Positions 11,700 to 24,494 of a stretch of 64,000 nucleotides of DNA are shown here, piece by piece (the first letter of the stretch is position 1; each line of letters starts with the position of its first letter). The DNA is taken from contig CM041780.1 of NCBI GenBank assembly GCA_023374045.1, forward strand, positions 91,291,627 to 91,355,626. The letters are read 5' to 3'. The notes beneath the pieces are model-generated. The model searched no databases, was not told the origin of the DNA, and saw only the letters and a list, made by a program, of their open reading frames with translations. The DNA is from Limonium bicolor (Eukaryota; Streptophyta; Magnoliopsida; Caryophyllales; Plumbaginaceae). The translations under genes were made by a program, and so were the position numbers.

Positions 11700-12890
11700 G
11701 ATTATCTTGTAGGGAGAGACCGTGGACAATGACTCTTGGTTTCTAGATAGTGGATGCTCACGACATATGACAGGAGACCCTGACAAGTTCACGACTCTCT
11801 CTCAACACCACGGGGGAAAAGTCACTTTCGGCGACAATGCTCATGGTGAAATCATTGGTATTGGAACCGTCGGTAATCCCTCTCTCTTTAAGATAGAAAA
11901 TGTTAATTAGTAAATGGACTTGGACACAGCCTTCTAAGTATCTCTCAAATATGTGATCTCTCTAATGTTGTTCTTTTCTCGGCCTCTGACTGCAAAATCT
12001 TTGACGAGCAAACAGGTCTTCTGAAAGCCACTGGTATAAGGGTGAACAATCTTTACAAGTTATCTCTTGAAAACCCTAACCTAGATGGTACTCTTTGTCT
12101 TAGTGTACAGGACAAGAATATCTCCTTATGGCACTTTCGTCTAGGTCATGCACACGGAAAACTACTAAACAAAATCAAAAACAGAAATCTTGTAGTGGGA
12201 CTTCCTCGGACAAACTTCTTCCAGACCGACATCCTCTGTCCTGCATGCGTACAAGGGAAACATTCTAGAGCAAGCTTTCCAGGTAAAACAGATATGTCTA
12301 CATCATCTCCACTGGACATGCTACACATGGATCTATGTGGACCAATGCGTGTTCAAAGCAAGAGTGGTAAGAAGTACGCTCTAGTCATCGTCGATGACTA
12401 TTCGTGCTGGACATGGGCACTCTTTCTTAAGAACAAGTCGGAAACATTTTCTGAATTCGAAACCCTATTCAAACTGATTACTAACAAAATGTCCACCTCT
12501 GTCAAAACAATTCGATCTGACAACGGTACAGAATTTTGCAATATTCAGTTTTCAGAATTCTGCAGGGAAAAAGGAATCATGCATCAAACATCAGCTGCTC
12601 GTACTCCACAACAAAATGGAGTTGTAGAACGAAAGAATCGCACCCTAGTAGAAATGGCAAGAACAATGCTCATTGATAGTAACCTTCCAGCCACATACTG
12701 GGCAGAAGCTATCAACACTGCAGCATACATCCTAAATCGAGCATCAATTCATCCATTCATCGGAAAAACCCCATATGAAATTATCAAAGGCCGTCCACCT
12801 TCAGTCACACATCTACGGCGCTTTGGATGCAAGTGTTTCATACACAACAATGGAAAAGACAATCTCGGCAAGTTTGCTTCTAAGCGATGA
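11700..12890 (+). pseudogene. Copia pol: protease and integrase
   Basis: Protease: the WFLDSGCSRHMTGD block (11737-11778) has the aspartic active site of copia proteases; the frame stops at 11908. Then come the GAG-pre-integrase HHCC zinc domain (H-x...-H near 12130-12160, C-P-A-C near 12238-12249) and the integrase core with all three catalytic acids visible: D in HMDLCGP, D in IRSDNGTEF, E in NGVVERKNRT. The frame stops at 12888-12890 but the integrase C-terminus continues in another phase, so a small indel lies near 12880. Proteolysis and DNA integration are the family functions; this copy cannot make a full polyprotein. Confidence 0.88.
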
Positions 12891-14522
12891 AGGAATCTTC
12901 CTTGGCTACTCATCACAAAGTCGAGCTTACAGAGTACTCAATAAACGAACATCCTGTCTTGAAGAAAGTCCTCATATTCGTTTTGAAGAGCTCTCTAACT
13001 CTAGCGACTGTGAACACAACCAAAATGAACCACACGAAGATGCCGCAGATACTACCTTCATTGAAATACCAGTAGCTACTATCCCTGCACCACAAACACC
13101 TCTTGCAACAGACTCATCCTCTGACAGCGATGACGACCCTGATGACTCATTCAAGGATGCCTCACCCACTCCCACACAGGAACCACTACCTCCTCCACAA
13201 AACACAACGACACCCACACCTAACAATCACCAAAAACCAGATCCCTCCACTAGTCTTCCATCAACCTCCGCAAGAAAATTTCAACAAGCCTCCGCTCACC
13301 CAATTACTCAAATCCTGAGTGATCCATCCAAAGGCGTTCAAACACGTAGTGAGCTCCATCAGAATCTCTGTGCCTTCAATGCCTTTCTATCCAAAATCGA
13401 ACCTAAGAATGTCAACCAAGCTCTACAGGATCATGACTGGATACTCGCCATGCAAGAAGAACTACATTCTCTGCAAAGACACTCTGTCTGGTGACTTGTT
13501 CCGTGTCCAACCAACCATAAACCAATTAGTACCAAATGGGTGTTTCGCAACAAGTTAGATGATCAAGGAAATATCTCTCGCAACAAAGCCAGACTGGTAG
13601 TTCAGGGATACGCTCAAGCTGAAGGAATTGATTACGATGAAACTTATGCTCCAGTAGCTCGAATTGAGGCAATTCGAATACTCGTGGCCTACGCAGCCCA
13701 TCGAGGTATAAACTCTACCAAATGGATGTAAAAACTGCATTTCTACATGGATACATCGACAGATGTATATGTTGCTCAACCACCGGGTTTCGAAGATCCA
13801 CATCACCCGGAGTATGTCTACAAGTTAGATAAAGCATTATATGGCCTGAAGCAGGCACCTCGGCATGGTATGAGCGTCTTTCATCTTACTTATTGTCCCA
13901 TGGATTCATTCGAGGTAAATTGACAAAACTCTTTTCACTCTCACCAAAGGTGAAGACATACTCATTGTGCAAATATACGTGGATGACATAATTTATGGAT
14001 CCACTATTCCTGAACTATGTTCATTCTTTTCTGATCTCATGAGTAAAGAATTTGAAATGAGTGCTCTTGGAGAATTGAAATTCTTTTTAGGTCTACAAGT
14101 CATTCAACAGGAAAACGGGACTCAAATTCATCAACAGAAATACATTCACGAGCTATTAATCAAATACAAGATGTAGGATTCAAAAGCCACACCCACTCCA
14201 ATGACAGCAACAGAGAAGCTACATCTGGATGAAAAAGGAATTGCCGTTGATGCTACACTATACAGAGGTATGATAGGTTCCCTCCTTTATTTAACAGCAA
14301 GTAGGCCTGACATTCTCTATGTTGTATGTCTCTGTGCAAGATTTCAGGCAAACCCAAAAGAATCACACCTACAAAGCGTAAAGCGAATTTTTCGCTATCT
14401 AAAAAGCACCCAAGACCTGTACCTCTGGCACCCAAGTACTCCTGATTTCACTCTAATGGGTTATAGTGATTCTGATTTTGCAAGCTCCTTATTAGATAGG
14501 AAAAGCACGTCTGGTACTGATC
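12886..14522 (+). pseudogene. Copia pol: reverse transcriptase and truncated RNase H
   Basis: Continues integrase (GIFLGYS motif near 12893), then a Pro/Ser/Thr-rich linker, then reverse transcriptase. A TGA at 13493-13495 sits where the family usually has Arg or Glu, consistent with CGA to TGA. The RT fingers (NKARLVxQGY) are at about 13573-13610, and the catalytic YVDD is intact near 13976-13987. Frame changes occur near 13705, 13760, 13860 and 13920 and a TAG at 14174-14176. RNase H begins (first Asp in GYSDSDF, DRKSTSGT) but ends abruptly near 14519, losing the C-terminal half with the remaining catalytic acids. The next ORF starts 6 bp later, so a deletion has joined the two. Confidence 0.88.
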
Positions 14523-14525
14523 ACC

Positions 14526-16288
14526 ATGGCTTCCAACCCTAACCCTAAGCAAAACACCATGTTTTCTGACGCCGAATTACCTAATGACCCTCTGCTCCTC
14601 CAAGCTCTAATCAACAAACTCACCAACCTCCAAGCCAAACAGACCCCTACTTCCACCTCCGACTCAACCGTCGTAGCCCCCGCAATGTCCATCGACACTC
14701 ACCCCATCAACACCCCTTTACCCACCGTCTCAACTGAACCCACCGCCATTGTCCACACTACGGCATCCAATCGATCAGACGACACCCCATCCCCAACCAA
14801 ACAATCAACACCTCCCACCACCCCGATCATACCCACCCCTGATACCATAACCAAATCTCTGACCAAACTCCAGTTCGGATCCCTTCCACCCACTGAAGAA
14901 GAAACACAGAACCCACAACCCAACTCTCCTACTAAAGAACCCACTGAGGTACTTGACCTCGAAGCCCAGCCAGCTGCTCCTGAATGTTCACCCCCACCCA
15001 AGAAAACCCGCCGTGCAAAATCCAACGTCCCCCGCCCTCCAGCTACTCGAACCCTTCGATCTCGGGCCAAAAATCCTCAGTCATCTTCAAAACCCAGTTC
15101 TAAATCTCCTGTTCCTGCACCATCCCCTGTAGTCACGGCACCAACAACTGAAGAAAAGCCGCGCAGCACCACCAACTCGTCAACCCAGGCGGACTCCGAC
15201 ACGGCAACGACTTCCACTAGAAAGTGACTCCGTCCTCGCTCTGAGTCTGTCCCACCATCACCTGCTCAACGACTAGGTCTGATCGACACCCACTCTGCCG
15301 TCTACTCCCTACCAGGTGACGATTCTGCTGAATCCCGAAACCTGGTAAAGGGAAAGCTACTCGACCTGGACTGGCTCCACTCGATGGAGTTCGACATGTT
15401 CGAGGAGATGCTTCGCTTTCAAAACTGGATCCATCTCTTCCACGACATTCAAACCTACCATGAAGCAGAGGCGTATCAGTTCTACCAGAATTGCGTCATC
15501 CGCAAGGGGAAAATAATGATAGAGATACATGGCAAAGCTATCCTTCTCGATTCAAACTCAATAGCAACCCATCTAGCAATTCCAACTAGCTGACTAGAAT
15601 TTTATGATAGGGCTGGTTTTCCTGATCTAGGGTTTATAAGTGCAAAAGAGGTCTATGACTTCTTCCTACTGAACAGCAGAGTCGGTCACTCTTTAGATCG
15701 ACCAGCTCTGTCAAATACCCACCAAATGCTTCATACCTTGGTGATCAAAAACTTAGTCCCTAGAAAGGAAGGAAACCAGTTTGTCCCACTAGATCTTGCT
15801 ATCATGTACTGTCTGATCCACCAGCAAAAGATAAACCTCCCAAAATTAATCCTCAACCACATAGCCTCAACCATCTCCTCACCCCGACACATCCTGGGGT
15901 ACATATTCTGGCTCCCAAAAATTCTTACCCACTGTGATGTTGTCCTTGATCCCTCCAAAGCCAGTCGCATAATGGACACTAACATCCTTGGTCAGATCCT
16001 GTACAACAAAACCCCATCTTTCCAGATCAAATCGGTCTCCAAGACAAACCCTACCTCCAAAAAGCTGCCCCACCAAAACCCGCATCACCCCCTGACACAG
16101 CCTCTTTATCTGAAAGGGTAGCAGCGATTGAGGACAACCTCGCAACTCTATCCAAGAAGATAGACATGCTCATCGACGTCCTCAACAAAAACCACAATCA
16201 GACGATGAACATCTTTGCAGGGGGAGTCGAGAAGCTGGCAGAGGAGTTCCGGGAAACATTTGCTGAAACTCTGGAAGCGGCTAAGTGA
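14526..16288 (+). pseudogene. Post-pol (env-like position) ORF of the SIRE-like element
   Basis: One reading frame of about 587 codons, now broken by TGA at 15226 and 15591 (the first fits CGA to TGA) and a 1-nt change in an A-run at 16059-16063. N-terminal third: Pro/Thr/Ser-rich, probably disordered, with a basic Lys/Arg patch near 15000-15070. Middle (about 15340-15960): a globular segment resembling the 'putative plant transposon protein' domain that follows pol in several plant retrotransposons. C-terminus (16105-16288): heptad-like coiled coil. SIRE elements carry an env-like ORF at this place; I see no signal peptide or clear membrane span, so the env label is positional only. Confidence 0.7.
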
Positions 16289-16835
16289 TTGGATGGCGCT
16301 GGGACTTCGGGGGAAGATGGAGCAAGGGATGAGGACACAGGAATGGATGGAGAAGATGACTTACTCTTTACCCCACCCCTTTTAACCCCTAAGAAGTACT
16401 GACTCTTGAATACTCTTAACTTACGTTGGTGGTTTGTTTTACTGACTGTTTCGGATTATGGTTTTTTGGATATTTTGTGTGTTTCCCGTGATGTTGGCAA
16501 ACGGGGGAAGTGGTGTATCCTGCGGCTGGTGTCTGCGGGTAACTATGCGTGGATAATGAGTGCCTCTGAAGGCCTCATCTGTTTTGATTTGGTCGTTTTT
16601 TTCTGCAACGTGGTATTTGAAGTAGTTTACGTACTATGGTTTTTATCTGTTCTTATCAACTGCATTACCTTAAGGGGGAATATGTGTTTAAGGGGGAACA
16701 AACAGCAAGTTGTTCTCCCGAGATAGTTGCTCTGCCTTGTTGTCTTTTTTTTTTGTTTGCAGGTACATCCTATACAAAACCTCAAGTCTACGCTGGATAC
16801 ACTGAGTTTGCCATCATCAGCAAAAAGGGGGAATT
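16289..16835 (+). promoter_or_regulatory. Copia 3' untranslated region with repeated polypurine tracts
   Basis: Non-coding. The motif aaggggga occurs three times: 16670-16680, 16689-16699, and directly before the 3' LTR (about 16822-16833). Only the last one is placed to prime plus-strand synthesis. A pyrimidine run ending in GCAGGTAC (about 16745-16766) looks like a 3' splice site. Confidence 0.75.
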
Positions 16836-17566
16836 TGTTGAAGACTTAAGTTTTGCAGATGATTGCCTCCTCAGCCAAAGTAGCGTTGCAGAGAAACTTG
16901 GCGCGATACAGAAAGACATTACACTGTCACAGCTAGAGTACCTCTGCAGAAACATCTGTCCGCGAATTCCTATATGCCAAGAAGCGCGACGCTACTGAAG
17001 TGGCTGCGGAAATCTCGGATAGTTGGGAGCGCTAGCAAACGTGAGAACGTGACGCACAAGGAGCTCCATAACTCCGATACTTGCGGAACCAACCCAAGGA
17101 GCCGTTTTACTTGAAGACTTTACCGAAGATTTAGGATATAGTTGACAAGTATATAAGCATATGGTTGTATTAGATTAGTTTAGGTGTGCATTCGAGATTA
17201 TCTAGAGAGAAACACCGCCTTTGAGAGAGAAAATATTCTTGAGAGATCTTAGTGAGATAGTGTCAATTAGCTTAGGTATTTATTACCTAGAGAGCACACA
17301 TAGAACATTCCCCTTTACTCCTTGTTACGCATTGATCAAAGTCGAGAGTAGAGCGAGTGTTGGATGAGACAGAGTACCTCTGTCGAATCCCAAGATAGGA
17401 AGCTAGGTTGTAATTCACATTGAATTTCAATAAAAGCAAAATCATATCTTGTCAATTTAAAACAAAAGCTTCCGCGTTATTAGTTTCTGCATACACTTAC
17501 TCTTCAAGCAGAGTTGGTCTGAGACTAACACCTCAGACCTACTCGGTCAGCACCCCGATCCCATCA
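16836..17566 (+). mobile_element. 3' LTR of the copia element
   Basis: 731 bp, same termini as the 5' LTR. Differs by about 16 substitutions and small indels, including about 5 bp near 17165 and single bases in C-runs. Followed by the target duplication gtata. Confidence 0.92.
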
Positions 17567-18128
17567 GTATACAAGTGGTGTACAAAACACGGGAAGTAGT
17601 TGACTCCGTTCTACGGACCATAAGGTAAGTTCAAACCGGAACAGTTGAACACCTCGAACGATCGAAAGAACTCAGATAAGCTTACAAAGCTAAGAGAGTC
17701 AAGAACACACTCTAGGAGAATGATCAAGAGTTAGGAAGTGCGAGGAGCACAAGCAATTGAGTAAAGACATTGGATATGTCTCAAGGATAATGAAACAAGG
17801 CATGTTAATTAGCTGGAATGAGTACCCAGCCTAAACACACTAAGGCAGATGCCTAAAGAGAACACATCAACATTCAATGAACTGGGTAAATACCCAAGTG
17901 ATCATATAAGGTACCGGAGGATACCACTCATCACCGTAGAGGATACCAAACCGGTCAAGACATAAGGAAAAGTATTGTAGTCTACCCTAAGAACGGGAGA
18001 CGTATAACCCCAAACAGGACAATTTGAAATCCAAAAACTGCAAGCGGAATAATAAACTTAACGTACCCAAAGTGTGAGCCAAATGAAATGGCATCACTTA
18101 ACAACTTGAAGGGTGTCGGAAGCGTGAT
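17567..18128 (+). mobile_element. Element A interior, continued
   Basis: Resumes the A interior exactly at the copia target site. Colinear with element B from about 30155 to 30710. Non-coding. Interrupted at 18128 by chromovirus D; the rest of A lies beyond the right edge of the window. Confidence 0.75.
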
Positions 18129-21100
18129 TGAAATACCCTTAACCATTAAATAATTAAATAATGGAAATAAGTATTATTTGGGGAATTATGAAACCCTGAG
18201 AAAATATATAAACACTTAGGCGTTAAAAACGCACCGAAACTCCTTAAGGTCAACAACGTGCGTTAAGCCGGACCTTAAGCTAACTATGATATATAAACTA
18301 TAAAACTCATACCAAGTCAATTAAGGATCATTATATGACCTTTAAAACATAGGACCCCAGCTAGAACAGAGTAAAAGTACAAAATGCCCGGGAGAGTCAA
18401 CACACCTCCCTTAAAGCCCGGAAACACCCGGAAATACTTTATAAGATGAAATAAAGCATTAAACTTCATTAAAAATGCACCATAACACTTTGTTAAACAT
18501 TTAAGATGAAGTCCTCACGCTAAATTCTCAATTAAATGCAAAGTGCTCGGAGGTACCCGTTAGGGGCCCATAAACCCCCGGGAATGCCCTAGAGAGGTGC
18601 CGAAGTGGCACGAACTCCTATATAAATCATTCTTAGAGTTCCTATCATCATTATTCATCATTATAAAGAGAATTCTCTAGCTAAATTTTCAAAAATACAC
18701 AAAGTGCTCGGGGGAAATTCTTAACGCTCCTGTTTTGCCCCGGGAGTGCCCCGGTAACCCGGGAATTGTGTCATGAGTTGATATAACCCCATATAACTCA
18801 ATGTAACACCTTAATATATCATTATTGACCATAAAAAATGTTTATAAACACTTGGAACTCGTAGCGAAAACTTATTTTCCAAAATATCCTTAAAGCACAA
18901 AAACGCACTTTCGGGTGCCATAAAAACGCGTTCTACGCTATTACCTTGAAGTTTTTGAGGAGCCATGATTTGGGAATATTAAATGGGGATTAATTGACCA
19001 TCTAAATAAATCAAATCCAGTGCTAAAATCTTAGAACAAGTAGGGCCGAAATTGTGATAAAAAAAGTACTATAAATTCAGCATTTTACCTTAGAAACTTT
19101 CATCTTTTACCTTGATATAAATGTACCAAATAAATGTTGTGACTTATAACATGTTACAATATGATCTAAATGTAATATAATGTGACAAAGACCAAGATAA
19201 ATATCAGTCCCACATGGTCACACAAGGGGCCATTTTTTAGGGTGTATTTGACATGCTTTTAGCTTAATAAAATGTCTTATGAGATGATGACTCACCCTTC
19301 CAATACCATGTGACATTATAACAAAAGAATCTCAGTCCAAAGTGGCCTCTCATTGCCGAAAACCTGCAGGAAACAACAAGGAAGATTAGTTTAGGAAAAG
19401 TCATGAAAATTAAAATACATAAAGTTAAATCCTAGATCTACTTTAGTCACATGTATATATTAGTCTAATACATGACAATGAAGCAGCTCATTCTCTAGCC
19501 TAATGTACCGAAAATAAGCTAGGGAAAAGGGAGTTTGATTGTCTTATAAAAATCAAAGAAAGACATCTACCTAGTTAAGCTTAGTTCATTGTCTTCAATA
19601 AACAAAAATCAAATGGCTAGCTACAGCACATTGCCGTAAGCCTACAAGAGAACAAGACAACATTAGCATGGGTAATTCAACATAGAAAATGCAAAAGAAA
19701 TACCTTACCTAATTTCCTAGTATTCTTGCCTTGTTTCCTTGTTTCAAGTGGCACAACAAAGTCATCCTCGTTTCCTTGTCATAGCCAAAAGTAGTAAACA
19801 ATTGAGACACCTTGTGGAGCCAAGAGCCAAGCAAATAAACTAAGGAAATGTTTAGCCAATTTTGACATTGTTGTCAAGATTCCTTCATTTTCATTCTCTT
19901 AATCCCTTGCGTGAGCTAGCATGCCCTTTTGTTCATTCCTTCGCCGATTTGGTAAGGCTCTCTTCCTTCTCTCTTTTCTTTCTTCCTTAGTTAACTTCTT
20001 CTTGAGAGCTTCAAGCTCCATTGATGGAGATTTAAACTTAAACTCCATTTTGTGTCAAATTCCAAGCAACTTCCATCAAGTGTTGAAGCAAAATTCATCC
20101 TAGTTCTTAGTCAATAATTCAGCTACATAGAAACACCAAGGGAGTCACCTTGATTCAACAACAACTCAAGGAGCTAACAAGATCAAGTTAAGGTATAGTT
20201 CTTGTTTGAAAATCCTAGTAAATACCTAAGCTCATGTCCAAAAAATTCTAGCTTCTAAATCAATGTTCTCCTCATCATTTCATGAAGGAAACTTGGATCT
20301 CCAATCATCCTAAGGTGTACCGAAAATTCCTTGACAAATACCTAAGGTAAACTCTTGTAAACCACTCCAAATCTTACTTAGAAATCCTTGTTAGAAGTCT
20401 AACACTTGGATCTCCTTAAGACATAAATTTTGTGTCACAAAATTAAATTATGATATATAAACATTTAAGCTGAATTATCTAGGAGCTAAATGCTTAATTT
20501 TGAGCTTATAATCATCCTAAGTCATTAACATAATTTTTAGAAGTGTTATATGGCTTATATACATTTATATATACTTATTATAAGATATAAATCAAGTTTT
20601 GAAACCATATGGTAAAATATTGTTACAACCGAGAATAAAATGTTTTACTTGGTGATTTTTGAATAATATAAGTATATTAGCTTATATTATAAATTTTGGG
20701 AATATTAAAAATTGCTACAAGTATTTAAAAGGCTAGCTTATTAAGTTATGTGACTAAAATGTAAATTTTGAAAAGTATAGGGTACTATATATAATTGCCG
20801 AGAGTTAAAGGATGTGTTTGGCATAATGATGATATAATATAAGGTAGGAATTAATATTATGAATTTTGGTTAAATTAAACAAGTGTTTAAGTGTAATAAT
20901 AACATTTTATAAAGTTTTGGGGCTATTTGGTAATTTCTGGAAAATATAGTGTAAAACCGAATTACATATGATTTTCTAGGTATATTAAAGTATTAATTAT
21001 GAAATTAGGCTTTGGTCAAAGTGTTGACCAAAAATTTTGGGTTAAAATGATTTATGACATAAAATATTAAGTTTATAAAAGTTATGGGGTGAAAATGTAA

Positions 21101-23220
21101 TTTATAAAAGTTGATGTGTAAAACCGATTTATATATAGGGCAGAAACATAAATTGTAGAAAGATGTGGGTCATTTCGGTATTTAAGGGAATTAAGTATTA
21201 AAACTATAGTTTATGAGTTAATATGTAACTTATACAAAATTTTTGAGGTTAAAATGTAATTATGGGAAAATTAATGCCAAAGCCGAGAATTATGTGGTTA
21301 TTTAGTAATGGGAAAATTACATCCCCCACCCATGACGTTTGGTGAAATTACACACCCCACCCACGAGGTTTCAAAAATTACTTTGCCCACCCATGTGGTT
21401 TCCACAATTTTACATCTAGCAACTTTTCTAATATATTTTTTTCGATCAAAACTTTTCTAATATTTAATCAACTTAAAAGATGGTTAAATGTAGTCCAAAT
21501 TTGATGAAACTTTACATGGACGATGCTAAGGTGTTATATTTTTGTCCAATGCCAAATCTAAAGTTTTTTAAGGTCATATAGGACCCGTGGGACCCAATGA
21601 AACATGAGATACGTTCAACGGGTCCCACAGATCATATATGAGCTTAAAAAACTTTGGATATCATGTTTTACCAAAATATAACACTTTAGTATCGTCCATG
21701 TAAAGTTTCATCAATTTTGGACAACATTTAATCGTCTTTTAAGTTGATCAAATATTAGAAAAGTTGTTGGATGTAAAATTGTGGAAACCACATGGGTGGG
21801 CAAAGTAATTTTTGAAACCTCGTGGGTGAGGTGTGTAATTTCGCCAAACGTCATGGGTGGGGAATGTAATTTTCCCTTTAGTAATTTATAAAAGTTAGTG
21901 TGTTCAATTTATAATTACTGGATTTATAAGGTTGGTTTTGTGATTTAATGAAGTAAGGAATTAAAACTAAATAATATAATGTATTTTGGAGATAATGTAA
22001 AGTTTATAAAATAATTGTGGTTATAATAAAAATAACCAAATTGTATTAATATATAGAATAAGTGGAAACAATTATGATCTTGTATACTGTATTGCTCGAC
22101 ACCATTGCGTTTTATTTTACGCGAACGTCTTATGACTGGAAGTTTATACATCTAAACTCAAACAAGACTAGATGACCTTTAGGTATTACAAGAACCTAAC
22201 TGACGGTCATTTATCATAGTCTTAACACAAGGATTGGATCTGGTATCACTGACTAAAGGGCTAACTTACAAAGAGAGGAATCCAGTTAGTTTCGACTATC
22301 TGGTTGCGCAGTGTGATCACTACGAGGGACTACTATCAAGAGTCACTCAAGGAAATCCATCGTCCACATTCGATGATGGCAGAGGGCACTACTGTTGGTG
22401 CAGGCTTCGGCCGAATTGGTCACCTTCAAGGCAAACAAAATATCCAGGGCCACAGGGTCAGCTGACAACGGTTCCTTTGGAACCCAGGGGACTAGTGTCC
22501 ATTAATAAGTTATTAAGGGTTGTCCTAACATGACACCCGAGGTGGAAATTAATTGGAAGGTTTAAGTGATTGGTTAAAAAGGATGAGGGCCATGAGGCCA
22601 ACTAACAAGTACAGTTAATTAATACGCGTATCTTGTTTGGTTATTGGTTATTGATTATTAGTTATTGATTGTGTGATGATATTGTTGGGTAAACTATTGT
22701 GTGTTTATTTAAACATTTACATTTGTTATTATTATTGTAACCAGTACAGCATGTAATGAATCTAATATCAAGATGACTAAACGACTTAAGGAATCCAAAT
22801 GATTTAAGACTACATTTAGCATACCGGCGTATAGTTTGCTGAGCCCTTCAATGGGCCAAACATTTCAGGTTACTAAGAAGAGACACGAAGCCGGAGTGCG
22901 GGACGCTGGGTAGTTGATGTATTTTAATAAAGTACTCTTTTAGTTTTATTATGTACCGTATTATGGAGTTCTGTTGTATTGGGTTAGCTGCTCACTTATG
23001 TGGTTTTGGATTTGGATTGTAACTTTAAGATTTCTAAGTATCTGGGCATCACTGCGGTTGGGAGTTGAAGTTGATTGATGGAGTAAGGTTGTCTTGTTAC
23101 TCACATGGGTGGGTAACGGCGTGTAACACCAACGGTATTTAGTTTTATTTTCCGTTGCGAATTATATTTTGTTTATGCTACGACTTGCGATATTACAGGA
23201 TTAGGATTAGGGGTGTTACA
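18129..23220 (+). mobile_element. 5' LTR of chromovirus D
   Basis: 5092 bp including a 567-bp MITE, starts TGAAATACCC and ends GGGGTGTTACA, the inverted-end pattern of these elements. Compared with the 3' LTR it lacks about 170 bp (matching 45511-45665) and about 390 bp (matching about 48433-48820), both bounded by short matches typical of deletions, and carries about 40 extra bases near 22450. The hairpin GCCC/GGGC at 22843-22856 is followed by TTTCAGGTTAC. Confidence 0.88.
21310..21876. mobile_element. MULE-type palindromic MITE
   Basis: 567 bp flanked by the 9-bp duplication tttagtaat (21301-21309 and 21877-21885). Termini begin GGGAAAATTAC on both strands. Nearly the whole element is one inverted repeat of about 270-bp arms around a short centre near 21600. 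No ORF. The 3' LTR of D lacks it and shows the empty site near 48230, which proves insertion after the LTR pair formed. A 9-bp duplication points to Mutator-like transposase acting in trans. Confidence 0.9.
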
Positions 23221-23225
23221 AAAAG

Positions 23226-23252
23226 TGGTATCAGAGCGGAGTTCCGCTCTGA
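23226..23252 (+). promoter_or_regulatory. Primer-binding site of D within a hairpin
   Basis: TGGTATCAGAGC (23226-23237) matches the end of initiator-Met tRNA. Its 3' half is one arm of a perfect 8-bp stem, TCAGAGCG/CGCTCTGA (23231-23252). B and F have the same arrangement with altered loops. Confidence 0.88.
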
Positions 23253-24217
23253 TGACAGGATACTGAATCAAGAACAGTGAGCATAGGAATTTTGGGATAC
23301 GGGAAACGTCTGTGAGGATTCGTGACTTAGAAGGAAAATTTTAGAGATATCTTATTACTAGTAATTAGTCTTTCTTGTATATATATGATTGTGAATGTAA
23401 AACGGTATAGTACCGAGTAGTAATAATAATATACCATCCTATAGATGTCGAGAAGCGGTAGAGCACGTGGAGGCAGCAGTGGGCGTGGTGGTGAGACACC
23501 AGCAGACATCCCAGAGATACCAGGCCTAGCAGAGGCCATGGCAGCCTTCGCCGCACAGCTAGGGACTCAGTTTGCGGGAGCCATACCCCACCCGCCACAG
23601 CCCAGGGAGACTAACTAGCTTAAGAGCGTAGCAGACGCTAGAGTACCGACATATTCGGGGGAACCAGACCCCGCCCTGCTAGAGAAATTTATTGTAGAGC
23701 ATTAGAAGGCATTCAAGGCTGTTAGAGTTCCGGAAGACCAGAAGGTTGACATTGCAGCCGACAACTTGAAGGACGCTACAGACATATGGTGGCGGTCGGT
23801 TGAGGGCCACCATAGAGCGACACCAAACTTTAACTGGACAGCATTCATGGAGGTGCTGCGGGACAAGTACTACCCCGAGCACCTGAAGCAGAGGAAGAGA
23901 CAAGAGTTCGAGACTTTGATTCAGGGGAGTCAGACAGTTGATGAGTACTATGCTAAGTTCATCAGTGTACTGGACTACATACCAGGGGTCGACTACTCCG
24001 ACACATTAAAAATCTAGAAGTTTAGAGGAGGATTCCAGTATCGCATCCAGGGCTTCATGGGAGCCATACGTTTCACCACTATACAGGAATGCTATGACGC
24101 CGCATCGGCAACTGAGCTGATGCTGTAGACCAGGGAGGAGGCCCAAGGGAAAAAGAGAAAGAATTCTGAGGGAGGGGATGAGGGAGCGACTTCTGACGGT
24201 TACAACAAGAGGGGAAA

Positions 24218-24296
24218 GTAAGAAACCTGTATTTGAGAATGAGTTGCCATTATCTACCTATACTTAAAAATAGTCACTAACCAAAAACCTTCACAG
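24218..24296 (+). other. Predicted intron 1 in D gag (79 nt)
   Basis: Donor GTAAGA, acceptor TTCACAG, branch-like CTAAC about 19 nt upstream of the acceptor, A/T-rich, contains in-frame stops. Its removal keeps the Lys/Arg-rich gag frame open. Not tested; prediction by eye. Confidence 0.6.
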
Positions 24297-24418
24297 GAAA
24301 TTCTTCGACAGGAAAAAAGGGCGGAAGGATTTCCAAGGTCAAAAAGCGAAGGAGCAGGTCCCTCGTCTGACCGGCCCAGCTATTAATGCCCAGCCACTTA
24401 GATCTGCACCACCCAGGG

Positions 24419-24494
24419 GTAAGGATACCCACCTTACACTTAATCAGAATGTTTATTAGCTGTACCATTACTAAGCCATGTTGTGTAACAATAG
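24419..24494 (+). other. Predicted intron 2 in D gag (76 nt)
   Basis: Donor GTAAGG, acceptor ACAATAG, branch-like ACTAAG. Contains stops in frame. Removal keeps frame into the Lys/Arg-Cys residues that begin the zinc-knuckle region continued after element B. Confidence 0.55.

Larger units (their letters stand above)
8971..17566 (+). mobile_element. SIRE-like Ty1/copia retrotransposon, full length
   Basis: Complete element: LTRs 725 and 731 bp, TG...CA ends, initiator-Met tRNA primer site, gag, pol in copia order (protease, integrase, reverse transcriptase, RNase H), a long extra ORF after pol, and a polypurine tract. The 5-bp duplication gtata flanks it exactly (8966-8970 and 17567-17571), and the flanks rejoin into sequence colinear with element B near 30150. 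By eye the LTRs differ at about 16 positions plus three small indels, roughly 2%, so the insertion is fairly recent. All ORFs carry frameshifts or stops. Confidence 0.92.

Noticed and set aside
14536..14550. Telomere-like CCCTAACCCTAA
   Set aside because: Only two units, not the plant CCCTAAA unit, and within the start of the post-pol ORF.
22234..22533. 99-aa frame repeated at 48974-49216 with similar sequence
   Set aside because: The two sites are the 5' and 3' LTRs of D, so similarity reflects copying. The frame shifts after a 43-bp difference and no domain is recognisable.
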